Positions 8,854-16,940 of a stretch of 64,000 bases of DNA are shown here, piece by piece; position 1 is the first letter of the stretch; each line of letters begins with the position of its first letter. The position numbers were made by a program, and so were the translations under genes. This DNA comes from Candidatus Martarchaeota archaeon (lineage in GTDB: Archaea > Micrarchaeota > Micrarchaeia > Micrarchaeales > Micrarchaeaceae): positions 1 through 64,000 of the forward strand of contig JAMCYB010000011.1 in the NCBI GenBank assembly GCA_023474385.1. The letters are read 5' to 3'. Under the pieces are notes generated by a model. It did no database searches and was not told where the DNA came from. It worked only from the letters and a program-made list of their open reading frames with translations.

Positions 8854-9420
8854 CTAATCCCCGAATATCTCTCCGAGCACCTTGTTGAAAGCACTCGAAC
8901 TCTCAATAAGCATGCCCTGTCTGTTCCTAATTATGTATAATGAAATATTTAAATATGAGCTATAGAACGAAAGAGTGGCTATATTTATGTCACGCTGTAC
9001 TCCAAGCATTTCCTTCCCGTCATTCTCCCTGTGCCTGTTAGTATCAAGCGCCCTCCTGAGCAGTATCTCGTCCGATTCGGCATCTATGTACACTATCGCC
9101 TTAAGCCATTTCGCGCTTCCTATAATCGAGAACGGCAGTCCTGTAAGGAACTTGCCCTCGCTTTCAACAGTCGCATGGGTGTCTATGACCAGCCTGCCCT
9201 CCATCCTACCTATCGCTGCAAAGGCTTCCTCCCTCAGCCTGTCTACCTTCTCCTGATCAAGCTTCCGTATCTCGTCCCTGTCCTTCACATACCCCATTTT
9301 CAATGCGAAGTCCTTCATAAGGTTACCAACATTGACCAGCTTGCAGCCTTTCAGGTCTGCAGCTGCAAGGAGCGTAGTCTTTCCTGCCCCAGGAGAACCA
9401 GTTACTATTATTCCTTTCAT
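8854..9420 (-). CDS. adkA: Adenylate kinase, archaeal AdkA type
   Basis: The 188-residue kinase starts with GIIVTGSPGAGKTTLLAAA and follows the AdkA pattern, including G-Y-V-K-D-R-D-E-I-R-K-L, a DTHATVES motif, GLPFSII and RRALDTNRHREND. AdkA-type enzymes interconvert AMP, ADP and ATP. ATG 9420 gives the standard N-terminus; eight extra upstream codons are not expected to be used. Its stop adjoins the DUF106 start. Confidence 0.88.
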   Translation of the reverse strand: MKGIIVTGSPGAGKTTLLAAADLKGCKLVNVGNLMKDFALKMGYVKDRDEIRKLDQEKVDRLREEAFAAIGRMEGRLVIDTHATVESEGKFLTGLPFSIIGSAKWLKAIVYIDAESDEILLRRALDTNRHRENDGKEMLGVQRDINIATLSFYSSYLNISLYIIRNRQGMLIESSSAFNKVLGEIFGD

Positions 9421-9481
9421 AAGAATAAACTTGCATTCAAGCAATAAAAACCTAACTAAGGATAAGTGGAGAGGGGATGGA

Positions 9482-11131
9482 TTACTCCATCTCGCCTCCC
9501 GGAGGCATGCCTCCCATTCCTCCTCCCGGGCCTCCCTTTGCCCTTGCGCTTATCATGTCGTCTATCCTCAGGATTATCTCCGCCGCCTCGCTTGCGCTGT
9601 ATATCGCCTGCATCTTCACACGCATAGGCTCGAAGATCCCCTGTTTCGCCATGTCGCTTATGTTGTTCTTGTATATGTCTATTCCGTACGACATGCCGTC
9701 CTTCGTCCTATGCTTGTTCCTGAGCTGCACTAGCGTGTCTATTGCGTCCATGCCTGCGCTTTCCGCCAGCGTCTTCGGTATTATCTCAAGTGCATCGGCG
9801 AATTTCTGTATCGCAAGCTGCTCCCTGCCGCCAACGCTGTTCGAGTAATTCCTTATCTCGTTGGCTATCTCGGTCTCTATGCTGCCGCCACCGGAGACAT
9901 ACTTGCCATCTTCCACAACGCTCGTTATCGCGCCTATCACATCGACAAGCGACCTCTCGACCTCGTCGGCAACCTGCTGCGTGCCTCCCCTTATGAATAG
10001 AGTGACGCTCTTCGGGTTCTTGCAGTTTTCTATGAAGACCATCTGTTCCCCTGCAACCTTGCGCTCTTCAGCCAGTCCTGCAAATCCGAGATCCTGCTCC
10101 TCAAGGTCGTCAAGGCTTGTTACTATCTTCGCCCCTGTCGCCTTCGCTATCTTTTCGATGTCACTCTTCTTTACCCTCCTTATCGCGGCTATTCCTGCCT
10201 TGGAAAGGTAATGCTGCGCGACATCGTCGATGCCCTTCTGCGTCACGACAAAGTTGGCCTTGCTCTTCTTTATCTTCTCTACCATCTCCTTGAGCATGTG
10301 CTCCTCCTGCTGCAGGAACGCCTGCATCTGCTCTGGAGAGGTTATCTCTATCTTTGCATCTGTCTCTGTTTTCTCTATCTCGAGCGCAACGTCGAGCAGC
10401 GCTATCTTCGCGTTCTTCGTGCTCTTCGGCATTCCTGGATGGGCAATCTCCTTGTCTACCAGCACTCCGCTTATGAGCTGCGTGTCTGCTATCGTTCCGC
10501 CTGTCTTCTTTTCTATCTTTATGTAGTCTTTGTCAACTACAAGCTTCCCAGCGGAGTTCTTGTCCACTACCTGCTTTACCGCTTTTATAACGAGCTTTGA
10601 CAGGTACGCCTTTACTGCTTCGTCTCCAACGTTCTTCGATCCCATCGAAACGCTTGCTATCTTCTGGAGCAGTGCCTCGTCAGATATGTTGACCTCCTTT
10701 GCACTCTTCTTTAGTATCTCCTCTGCCTTCTGCGCAGCAATCTTGTAACCCTTTATCACCGTGGTCGGATGCACGCCCTGCTCAAGCAGCTCGCCAGCTC
10801 CCTTCAGCAGCTCGCCTGCCATCACAACAACTGTTGTAGTTCCGTCGCCGACCTCCCTGTCCTGCGTCTTCGCGATGTCGACCATGATCTTTGCGACCGG
10901 ATGCTCAACATTCATCTCCTCCAATATCGTAGCTCCGTCGTTGGTTATGACTATGTCGCCGAGGTCGCTCACCATCATCTTATCCATCCCTTTCGGGCCT
11001 AGTGTCGTCTTTACTGCGTTCGCCACTGCGATGCCTACTGCTATGTTCGTCCTTTGCGCGTCTCTTCCAAGAAGCCTTGTGGACCCTTCCGGGAGCACAA
11101 GATACTGTGGTCCTAATTGATTTTCTGCCAT
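9482..11131 (-). CDS. thsA: Thermosome subunit (group II chaperonin)
   Basis: This 549-residue group II chaperonin has [49 protein letters not shown] and the flexible Gly-Met-rich C-terminal tail. It folds cytosolic proteins in the double ring fed by prefoldin. ATG 11131 is preceded by a perfect GGTGAT ribosome binding site; a longer reading frame to 11170 runs into the promoter. This is the only chaperonin in the window, so a homo-oligomer is possible. Confidence 0.97.
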   Translation of the reverse strand: MAENQLGPQYLVLPEGSTRLLGRDAQRTNIAVGIAVANAVKTTLGPKGMDKMMVSDLGDIVITNDGATILEEMNVEHPVAKIMVDIAKTQDREVGDGTTTVVVMAGELLKGAGELLEQGVHPTTVIKGYKIAAQKAEEILKKSAKEVNISDEALLQKIASVSMGSKNVGDEAVKAYLSKLVIKAVKQVVDKNSAGKLVVDKDYIKIEKKTGGTIADTQLISGVLVDKEIAHPGMPKSTKNAKIALLDVALEIEKTETDAKIEITSPEQMQAFLQQEEHMLKEMVEKIKKSKANFVVTQKGIDDVAQHYLSKAGIAAIRRVKKSDIEKIAKATGAKIVTSLDDLEEQDLGFAGLAEERKVAGEQMVFIENCKNPKSVTLFIRGGTQQVADEVERSLVDVIGAITSVVEDGKYVSGGGSIETEIANEIRNYSNSVGGREQLAIQKFADALEIIPKTLAESAGMDAIDTLVQLRNKHRTKDGMSYGIDIYKNNISDMAKQGIFEPMRVKMQAIYSASEAAEIILRIDDMISARAKGGPGGGMGGMPPGGEME

Positions 11132-11171
11132 TTTATCACCTAAGCATGAGAACTGAGAGTATATGCACATT

Positions 11172-11184
11172 CCATATATATATG
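11172..11184 (-). promoter_or_regulatory. TATA-type promoter of the thermosome gene
   Basis: An alternating AT tract (CATATATATATGG on the minus strand) lies about 45 bases upstream of the thermosome ATG and fits an archaeal TATA box. The predicted start site near 11150 leaves a short leader containing the GGTGAT ribosome binding site. Confidence 0.55.
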
Positions 11185-11227
11185 CTTATACACTTATTTA
11201 TGGCTATAAAGGTATAAATATCTTTCC

Positions 11228-12022
11228 TTAGAGCGCCGAAAGTTTTTCGGCGATTGAAGCATAAAGCGCAGCAATATCCTTCTCGTTCCTGACCGGAACT
11301 TCTCCTGCATCTGCATAATCCGCAAGCCTTCCATCATAAGGTATCGTTCCCATTACCTCAGTGCTCAATTCCTTTGCAACCATCTCAACATTTGCATTAG
11401 GCATCTGGACCATATTGCCTACCACTCCAAGCACAGGAACACTAAGCATCTTGGCCATCAGGCCGGATTTTATCGAGTTCACTGCAGCTATCCGCTGCCC
11501 TGTAGTTACAACAACAAATCCGTCCAGGCCAAGCACCTGCATTATGGTTAGCGGTGCATCAGACGTGCCCGGGGGCAGGTCGATTATAAGATAATCCAGC
11601 TCCCCCCACTCGGTATTTTCGAAGAAATCGTACAGCATCTTCACTATTATGGGCCCTCTCCATATTATTGGGGCTTTTCTGTCATCAACCAGCATAGCTG
11701 TCGACGCCACCTTTATGCCGTCCTTTACAACCGGTTTCAGCGGCAGCTCTGCCGCCCCCATCTTTTCTGTCGTACCTATGAACATCGGCAGGTTAGGGCA
11801 GTCTATGTCTGCGTCAAGCAAGCCAACCTTCAGTCCCTTGGCTGCAAGCGCATACGCGAGATTTACTGCCGTGGTGGTTTTTCCCACCCCTCCCTTAGCG
11901 CTATACACGCCTATCTTCTTTTTTACTCCTGCGAGCGATTTCCTTATGGCTTCCTTGTGCTGGATAACAAGCGAAAATGAAGGGTGCACGTTCCCACTAG
12001 GCTGAGTTTTTCCTTCTTCCAT
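11228..12022 (-). CDS. Mrp/NBP35-family P-loop ATPase without CxxC
   Basis: The 264-residue protein has the deviant Walker A SAKGGVGKTT near residue 41, a DADIDCPNLP Walker A' segment, IIWRGPIIVKML, DYLIIDLPPGTSDAP and VVVTTGQ, all of the Mrp/ApbC/NBP35 Fe-S carrier family. Those proteins bridge a cluster with a C-terminal CxxC that normally follows the V-G-N-M strand. Here the region reads GNMVQMPNANVE and has no cysteine pair. It may be an Fe-S carrier using other ligands, or a related ATPase with another job. Confidence 0.8.
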   Translation of the reverse strand: MEEGKTQPSGNVHPSFSLVIQHKEAIRKSLAGVKKKIGVYSAKGGVGKTTTAVNLAYALAAKGLKVGLLDADIDCPNLPMFIGTTEKMGAAELPLKPVVKDGIKVASTAMLVDDRKAPIIWRGPIIVKMLYDFFENTEWGELDYLIIDLPPGTSDAPLTIMQVLGLDGFVVVTTGQRIAAVNSIKSGLMAKMLSVPVLGVVGNMVQMPNANVEMVAKELSTEVMGTIPYDGRLADYADAGEVPVRNEKDIAALYASIAEKLSAL

Positions 12023-12156
12023 GCATGTATTTAGTTACCAAAACCTTAATACGTTGCGCAGAATAATCGCGATGTCGATAAACGGCGCTGCAATGCAAAG
12101 AGATTTATAGTTTTTCCCGATTTAAACTATTATCTGCATTCTTTGAAGGTGTATGA

Positions 12157-12528
12157 ATGAAAATAAGTGAATTGAAGGCTGGCGCTACAAACGTAACGAT
12201 ACAGGCTAAAGTGGTAAGCAAGGATGATCCAAGGGAAGTGGTCACGAAATACGGCAAAAGGCTGAGCGTCGCAAACATAAAGCTGCAGGATGATACCGGG
12301 AGCATACAGATGTCGCTGTGGGGCAATGACATAAACACTGTTGACATCGGCGACACGATAGAGATAGCGAATGGCTACGTCAATGAATTCAGGGGCACTC
12401 CGCAGCTCTCAACTGGAAAATATGGGAAGATAAAGGTTGTCGAGAAGGGCGAGGGCTCTTCAGAGATGCCCATAGAGGAAAGCTCAGATTATTCTGAAGA
12501 AAGCGACGACTCAGACATGGAAGTGTGA
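12157..12528 (+). CDS. Single-stranded DNA-binding protein, OB-fold
   Basis: This 123-residue protein has one OB fold (residues about 5-100: TIQAKVVSKDDPREV, LQDDTGSIQMSLWG, IANGYVNEFRGTPQLSTG) followed by a Ser/Asp/Glu-rich tail. That is the layout of simple archaeal SSB proteins related to RPA, where the acidic tail recruits partners. No zinc finger is present. A TATA-like ATTTATAG at 12101 and GGTG before the ATG support the start. Confidence 0.82.
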   Translation: MKISELKAGATNVTIQAKVVSKDDPREVVTKYGKRLSVANIKLQDDTGSIQMSLWGNDINTVDIGDTIEIANGYVNEFRGTPQLSTGKYGKIKVVEKGEGSSEMPIEESSDYSEESDDSDMEV

Positions 12529-13587
12529 TCATTTCCTTTTTAATCTTATTTTTTGCGGTTTCTTTTTCCAGTATCTGAATGTATAGAATAGGAACAGCAT
12601 GCCTACTATCACTCCAAACCACAGCGAAGCTATCCTTGTCATTATCGTTGCTGCAGAGCTGTAAGCAGCCCCAAGCCCGAACGAACTTCCAATAAGAGCT
12701 ACGAGAGCGCCGTCAGTGACCCCTATGTTCCCAGGCAGTGTGGAAACCATGCCAAATATCTGAGAGGTCGAGAATATGAATACGCTCCCGGCAATATGGA
12801 GCGCACCACCCAGCGCAAGTATTGAAAATAGGAGTGCAAATGCATTGAACACAGCAGCAGGAACAGAGAGCGCCACTGAAACGCCATATACTTTGTAATT
12901 GTTCAGCTTGCTTTGCGATGCGAAATACTCATCTCCATAAAGGGAGAACATTTCTAGGAACCTGCTTTTCTTCAAAAGCTTCCTAAGAAACTTGAAGAAC
13001 CAGTCATTGAGGAGGAAGGCAAACGGTAGCACCAGCACAATGTCCACTATCAGGACATATAAGATGAGCTTGTTGAAGTAAATCGCCGATATTATCGCTA
13101 TTATTGCCACACCAAGGAAATCGGTGAATATGTCAAGCGTGACTATCGGTATTATGTTCGTGAATTTGACGTTTGTCAGCCTGTTAAGGGTGTATGCTGC
13201 CAATACCCTGCCAATCTTCCCGGGTGTTATGTTCATCGAGTAAAGTGACATATACACCATGAAACTTTTTCTCAGAGGTACGTAGATCTTCAATGTCCTA
13301 AGATAATAGCTCCATTTTATGAACCTGAGTATATATCCGAAGAACACGAACACGAACGCCAGGCCGAAAAGCCACAAGTTCGCCGACGCTATTATCGCAG
13401 CTACTCTATTAGCCCCGCCGAGCCAAGCAATGATTCCGAAAACTATGATGCTGAACACCAGCGATACCGCAACGAAGCCCATCACTCTGTTGACAAGTTT
13501 CTTATACTCTGCCTCGCTCATGCTTTTGGCATGCGTTATGGTGTACCATATCGAAACCTGCTTTTTTTTGTTTGAGCGCTTTGCCAC
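12529..13587 (-). CDS. UPF0104/AglD-type polytopic membrane protein, flippase-like
   Basis: This 352-residue protein has about eight membrane helices, with conserved SMNITPGKIGRVLAAY and the late STLPGNIGVTDGALVAL motif, both marks of the LPG-synthase transmembrane/UPF0104 family. Archaeal members act late in lipid-linked glycan handling; a translocation role is inferred, not shown. The basic N- and C-termini are cytosolic in such proteins. The GTG start at 13587 lies five bases from the glycosyltransferase stop, so it is the last gene of the glycan cluster. Confidence 0.78.
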   Translation of the reverse strand: MAKRSNKKKQVSIWYTITHAKSMSEAEYKKLVNRVMGFVAVSLVFSIIVFGIIAWLGGANRVAAIIASANLWLFGLAFVFVFFGYILRFIKWSYYLRTLKIYVPLRKSFMVYMSLYSMNITPGKIGRVLAAYTLNRLTNVKFTNIIPIVTLDIFTDFLGVAIIAIISAIYFNKLILYVLIVDIVLVLPFAFLLNDWFFKFLRKLLKKSRFLEMFSLYGDEYFASQSKLNNYKVYGVSVALSVPAAVFNAFALLFSILALGGALHIAGSVFIFSTSQIFGMVSTLPGNIGVTDGALVALIGSSFGLGAAYSSAATIMTRIASLWFGVIVGMLFLFYTFRYWKKKPQKIRLKRK

Positions 13588-13591
13588 AAAA

Positions 13592-14743
13592 TCAATACTT
13601 CAAAATTTTTTGAAAAGATGTCTCATACTCCTTTGTTATTTCTCTCCAATCATGCTCCCTGTGCACGAAATCCATCACCCGTTCGGTGTCATGAATTTCC
13701 CATCCAGCTGAGGAAAGCTTCTTCAGGGCTGATACTATGCCGTTCTTGCTTCTCGGTTTTACGTAAATTGCATGCTCCTTTAGCATTTCGGGTATGCCGC
13801 CAGCCCTAGACGCTATGACAGGTATTCCGGAAGAGAGCGCTTCTAGTCCTGCCAGCCCAGCAGGCTCGTATAGCGATGGAAATACAAACGCATTAGCGGC
13901 ATTATAATAGTATGGAAGGCTTTTCTCATTGATATCCGAGAGCAGAGTAACGTTTGCGTGGAGCCCGCGCCTATCCGCCTCTGTTTGCAGATAAGCTTTA
14001 AGCGGCCCTTTCCCTATCATTATAAGCTCTGAATCGTCATCAAGGATCCCGCGTGATATTGCATCTCCAAACGCTTCAAGAAGGTACGTCTGACCCTTCT
14101 GCTGTACGAACCTTGCAGTGTTAAGTATTATTTTCGCGTTCCCATTAAGGCCAAGCTTCCTCCTTGCTAACTTGCGCCCCCTTGGCTTAAACTCATTATA
14201 ATCGACGCCGTTAAGTATTATTTTAGTCCTATGCAGATGCTTCTTGGGCACCGTCGTCCTTGCCGCGTCCTTAGAAACTGCTGTTATCAGGTCAGACATC
14301 CCTATTAACCTGCTTCCCCACGTCTTGTCAAATATCAGTCCTCCGCTATCAGTGAACCTGTCTATGTTCCTTGGGAGCGAGTTGTGTATCGTTATGGCAA
14401 GCTTAGCATTTACGCTCCGTATTGCTTTGATTTCACCAAGGAAGTACTGGTACCTGTTGTTGATGTGGTATATGTCTGCCCCTGTCCTCTTTATCTCCTC
14501 GGCTATTCCGTTCATTTTCAGGAATGGCATGGGCAGCCCCTGTATATCAAGGTACCTTGTGCTCAGCCTTACGACTTTTATTCCGTTGACGTTGTCAACC
14601 CTCCTCTTCTGGTTCCTTTTCAACGATGCACTTATCACTGTGACGTTGTGCTTTTTCGCCAGCTGAGTATAAAGGCTGTAAAGAACGCGTTCGGTACCCC
14701 CATTATAAGGGTAAAAGAAGGGGTTGAGCACGCATATATCCAT
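13592..14743 (-). CDS. Glycosyltransferase family 4
   Basis: This 383-residue GT-B enzyme shows the N-terminal NPFFYPYNGGTERVLYSL loop, the central KIILNTARFVQQKGQTYLLEA region and the nucleotide-sugar motif PSLYEPAGLAGLEALSSG with its conserved acidic residue (E in YEPAGLAGLEA). It transfers a sugar from a nucleotide donor, probably onto a lipid-linked or protein-bound glycan given its neighbours. It carries no membrane helix. Confidence 0.88.
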   Translation of the reverse strand: MDICVLNPFFYPYNGGTERVLYSLYTQLAKKHNVTVISASLKRNQKRRVDNVNGIKVVRLSTRYLDIQGLPMPFLKMNGIAEEIKRTGADIYHINNRYQYFLGEIKAIRSVNAKLAITIHNSLPRNIDRFTDSGGLIFDKTWGSRLIGMSDLITAVSKDAARTTVPKKHLHRTKIILNGVDYNEFKPRGRKLARRKLGLNGNAKIILNTARFVQQKGQTYLLEAFGDAISRGILDDDSELIMIGKGPLKAYLQTEADRRGLHANVTLLSDINEKSLPYYYNAANAFVFPSLYEPAGLAGLEALSSGIPVIASRAGGIPEMLKEHAIYVKPRSKNGIVSALKKLSSAGWEIHDTERVMDFVHREHDWREITKEYETSFQKILKY

Positions 14744-14756
14744 CTGTACACCGCGC

Positions 14757-15584
14757 TTAGCTTTGTTCCGAAAGCAGTACCTTTATGTACGGCTGGTCGC
14801 ATACGCTGGCAGGCTTGAATCCTGTCGCCTCGCAAATGTTTGCAGTATAAAGATTCGCCGCTCCTATCACATTCTGTGAAGGTACTGAGTTCGAATCATT
14901 GAAATCTGCTATCATCTGGGCCCAAGCATACTTAGTAAGTAAGCCTCCTATTATGGGGCTCCCGACCATGACGGAGGTGTTTGCTATATCTACAAATGGT
15001 ATGCTGCCTCCGCTGTCGTATTTCGAAAACAGCTTTTTCTGAACCGCATTTGGCGTTTGCAATGCTGGGTATGTATTAAGCGAAGAGTTGAACTTGTTGG
15101 TTGTAAGCTCCACCTCCTGGAAGTTCAGGAGGCTGCTGGTATAACTCGAGTTGTAAAAAGTGAATGTCGGCGTATTCGGATAGGCGTCCGAAGCGCTGGA
15201 CGTCATGTAGTGCAGTTTTGTAAAGTTGCCGAAACGCATGAGCGCAATTACTATTCCCCACCTGGCTTCCGCACAGTAAGGGCAGAAATCAGCACCGATG
15301 TAAAGGAATGTGGGCGTTCCGTTCGTTATAAATGCGGTTGTATTCTTCTCCGTTGTCATAAATCCAGCTATTGTCCCGGAACCTACCTTGTTCGCAAGCG
15401 ACTCGTTGTTTGCTATTGTATGAAGTTCTGAAAGGGTCTGTGGGCTAAGCTGCACGTTGTCAAGGCTAGAGGAGGCAGCATTCGTAGCACTGCTGTCATT
15501 CAAAATTACAAGAACAACAGCAATTATCACAACTGCGGCTATTCCGATATACATATACTTGTTATTTTTTGTCAATTCCACCAC
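14757..15584 (-). CDS. DUF929 membrane-anchored thioredoxin-like protein
   Basis: A single N-terminal helix (KYMYIGIAAVVIIAVVLVIL) anchors an outside domain of about 240 residues rich in N-x-S/T sequons. The core has GADFCPYCAEARWG, a glutaredoxin-like CxxC, and a later cis-Pro-like GGSIPFVDIAN; together with GTPTFLYIG this is the DUF929 pattern known from Sulfolobales and other archaea. Two more Cys (NICEATGFKPASVC) could form a structural disulfide. GTG 15584 overlaps the PAP2 end; a start at the ATG at 15554 is possible. A role as an external thiol oxidoreductase is inferred. Confidence 0.75.
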   Translation of the reverse strand: MVELTKNNKYMYIGIAAVVIIAVVLVILNDSSATNAASSSLDNVQLSPQTLSELHTIANNESLANKVGSGTIAGFMTTEKNTTAFITNGTPTFLYIGADFCPYCAEARWGIVIALMRFGNFTKLHYMTSSASDAYPNTPTFTFYNSSYTSSLLNFQEVELTTNKFNSSLNTYPALQTPNAVQKKLFSKYDSGGSIPFVDIANTSVMVGSPIIGGLLTKYAWAQMIADFNDSNSVPSQNVIGAANLYTANICEATGFKPASVCDQPYIKVLLSEQS

Positions 15585-16164
15585 TCTTTATAGCAATCTT
15601 AGGAAATATCCTACCAACTAGATTGTTAAAGAACTTATTAATCCGTTTTGCATAGATGGATAACACGTAGTAAAGTACCACGCTGAGCACTACTCCAGCT
15701 ATGACATCTGTGAAATAGTGCACGCCAAGGTAAATTCTCCCAAAGAGTATGAGCAGAAGCCATACTACATATGCAATCCTGAGATATTTGTAGCCTTTTA
15801 GGAAGAATGCGAGGCCAGTAAGCACAGAAGCATGGTTGCTTGGGAATGAAAATGTCGATTCGCATCCAACATTGTTGATCCAGCTCAATTCGCTCACATT
15901 ACATGGCCTTGGTTCCCTAACTATGTTCTTTATGATGTCCGACACCACATAAAATACGATTCCTGCAATGATAAAGCTATATGTGTTCATATCCTTCTTG
16001 TAGAAGTACATGTAAAGTACTATTGCTGGAAGTACGATGAAAAAGCTTTTCGCAAGCAACGCCATAATGTAATTAAGGCCTGGGCTTGCAAGGCTGTCTG
16101 CAAGCTTGAAAGCTTCTATGTTTATGCCTATGTTGTATGGTTGCAAGAATAGTAGCCCTAGCAT
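15562..16164 (-). CDS. PAP2-family membrane phosphatase
   Basis: This 200-residue polytopic protein has the three PAP2 motifs: KNIVREPRP near residue 85, FSFPSNHAS near 108 and GRIYLGVHYFTDV near 145. The second motif has Asn where Gly is usual in PSGH. Such enzymes dephosphorylate polyprenyl or lipid phosphates on the outer membrane face. Between a NUDIX-like gene and a glycosyltransferase, recycling of a dolichyl carrier is a reasonable guess. Confidence 0.86.
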   Translation of the reverse strand: MLGLLFLQPYNIGINIEAFKLADSLASPGLNYIMALLAKSFFIVLPAIVLYMYFYKKDMNTYSFIIAGIVFYVVSDIIKNIVREPRPCNVSELSWINNVGCESTFSFPSNHASVLTGLAFFLKGYKYLRIAYVVWLLLILFGRIYLGVHYFTDVIAGVVLSVVLYYVLSIYAKRINKFFNNLVGRIFPKIAIKSGGIDKK

Positions 16165-16178
16165 TAACTGTCACCATT

Positions 16179-16691
16179 TCACTTTTTCATCAAGGTGTTT
16201 ATATAATACAATATGCCAGCAATCGTCTTGTTGTCCTTTATGTAGTTCCTTTCCACCATATCCCGCAGTGCGTCGAACTTCACTGCAGTAAATGATGACA
16301 TCCCGTCCCTACTTACGTTTTTCATTGTTTTTTTGTTCTTGGCTATATAGAAGTAATCCTTCTGCGTTGTTATGTACGGGTTCATGAAGGTTTTTAGCAT
16401 CAGAGTGTAATTGCCGAACACATAGCCTGTCTGCTCCTTTATTACGCGCTTTGCAGCGTCAACCGGCTTTTCCCCGTTCTGAAGGAGTCCGAAAGGGAGT
16501 TCGACCGTCATCCGCTTCAACGCCGGTCTGTATCCTCTCTCTATTAGGAGCGATACGTTATCAGGCATGGCCAGTACGGTAACTGCATCCGGAGCTTTGA
16601 CCCTCTCGAAGGACATAATTTTCCTGCCTATGGGTACTTCTATGCGCTCAACGGAAAATTTATGATTTCTGTAAATTACCTTGTCTGCCAT
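16179..16691 (-). CDS. NUDIX-fold protein with degenerate catalytic box
   Basis: The 170-residue protein follows the ADP-ribose pyrophosphatase layout: an N-terminal beta domain with FSVERIEVPIG, then DAVTVLAMPDNVSLLIERGYRP. The NUDIX box reads GLLQNGEKPVDAAKRVIKEQTGY. Compared with G-x5-E-x7-R-E-U-x-E-E-x-G-U, the Glu after Arg is Val and the second Glu of the EE pair is Gln. These positions bind metal, so activity may be weak or lost. It heads the presumed glycan cluster, 14 bases upstream of PAP2. Confidence 0.75.
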   Translation of the reverse strand: MADKVIYRNHKFSVERIEVPIGRKIMSFERVKAPDAVTVLAMPDNVSLLIERGYRPALKRMTVELPFGLLQNGEKPVDAAKRVIKEQTGYVFGNYTLMLKTFMNPYITTQKDYFYIAKNKKTMKNVSRDGMSSFTAVKFDALRDMVERNYIKDNKTIAGILYYINTLMKK

Positions 16692-16758
16692 AACACTAAT
16701 CTGTTCGAATTCTTTTCTAACCTTTAAATACTTTTCTTAAGAACTATTACGAGAATGC

Positions 16759-16892
16759 GGGGCTGTAGCGTAACCTGGCAGCGCAGCTGGCTCCAGATGT
16801 TTAAAATTTATGAGCCTGTGGCGATGATGAGGATCTGGAATTCAGAAACATGAAGTAACCAGCTGATCCGGGTCCAAATCCCGGCGGCCCCA
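16759..16892 (+). tRNA. trnW: tRNA-Trp(CCA) with a 61-nt intron
   Basis: The acceptor stem GGGGCTG at 16759 pairs with CGGCCCC at 16885-16891, followed by discriminator A; CCA is not encoded. A 5-bp anticodon stem (GCTGG 16786-16790 with CCAGC 16859-16863) frames anticodon CCA at 16793-16795. The T arm is GGGTCCAAATCCC. An insert from about 16797 to 16857, placed by the usual 37/38 splice position, interrupts the anticodon loop; ATGTTT and AAACAT at its ends pair, as expected near a bulge-helix-bulge splice site. The exact splice points need structure modelling. Confidence 0.9.
16797..16857 (+). ncRNA. tRNA-Trp intron resembling a box C/D guide RNA
   Basis: The intron holds a consensus box C (ATGATGA, 16824-16830). 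Directly after it, ATCTGGA (16833-16839) is complementary to TCCAGAT (16792-16798) across the anticodon and splice site. A D'-like CAGA at 16843 puts the fifth upstream guide base, G16838, opposite C34 of the tRNA. Many euryarchaeal tRNA-Trp introns guide 2'-O-methylation of C34 this way. A CTGA that could act as box D occurs only in the 3' exon (16863-16866). The pairing could also be partly structural. Confidence 0.6.
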
Positions 16893-16940
16893 AATTCCGT
16901 TAGGCGTAGAATTATAATTATTTCATATAAACTCTTACTC

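Noticed and set aside
9742..11120. Several open frames of 70-130 codons on the plus strand opposite the thermosome gene.
   Set aside because: They are low-complexity mirrors of a strongly coding minus-strand gene and carry no recognisable domain.
16797..16857. Considered as two separate tRNA halves (split tRNA).
   Set aside because: Both exons lie in order 61 bases apart with pairing intron ends, so a simple cis intron explains it.
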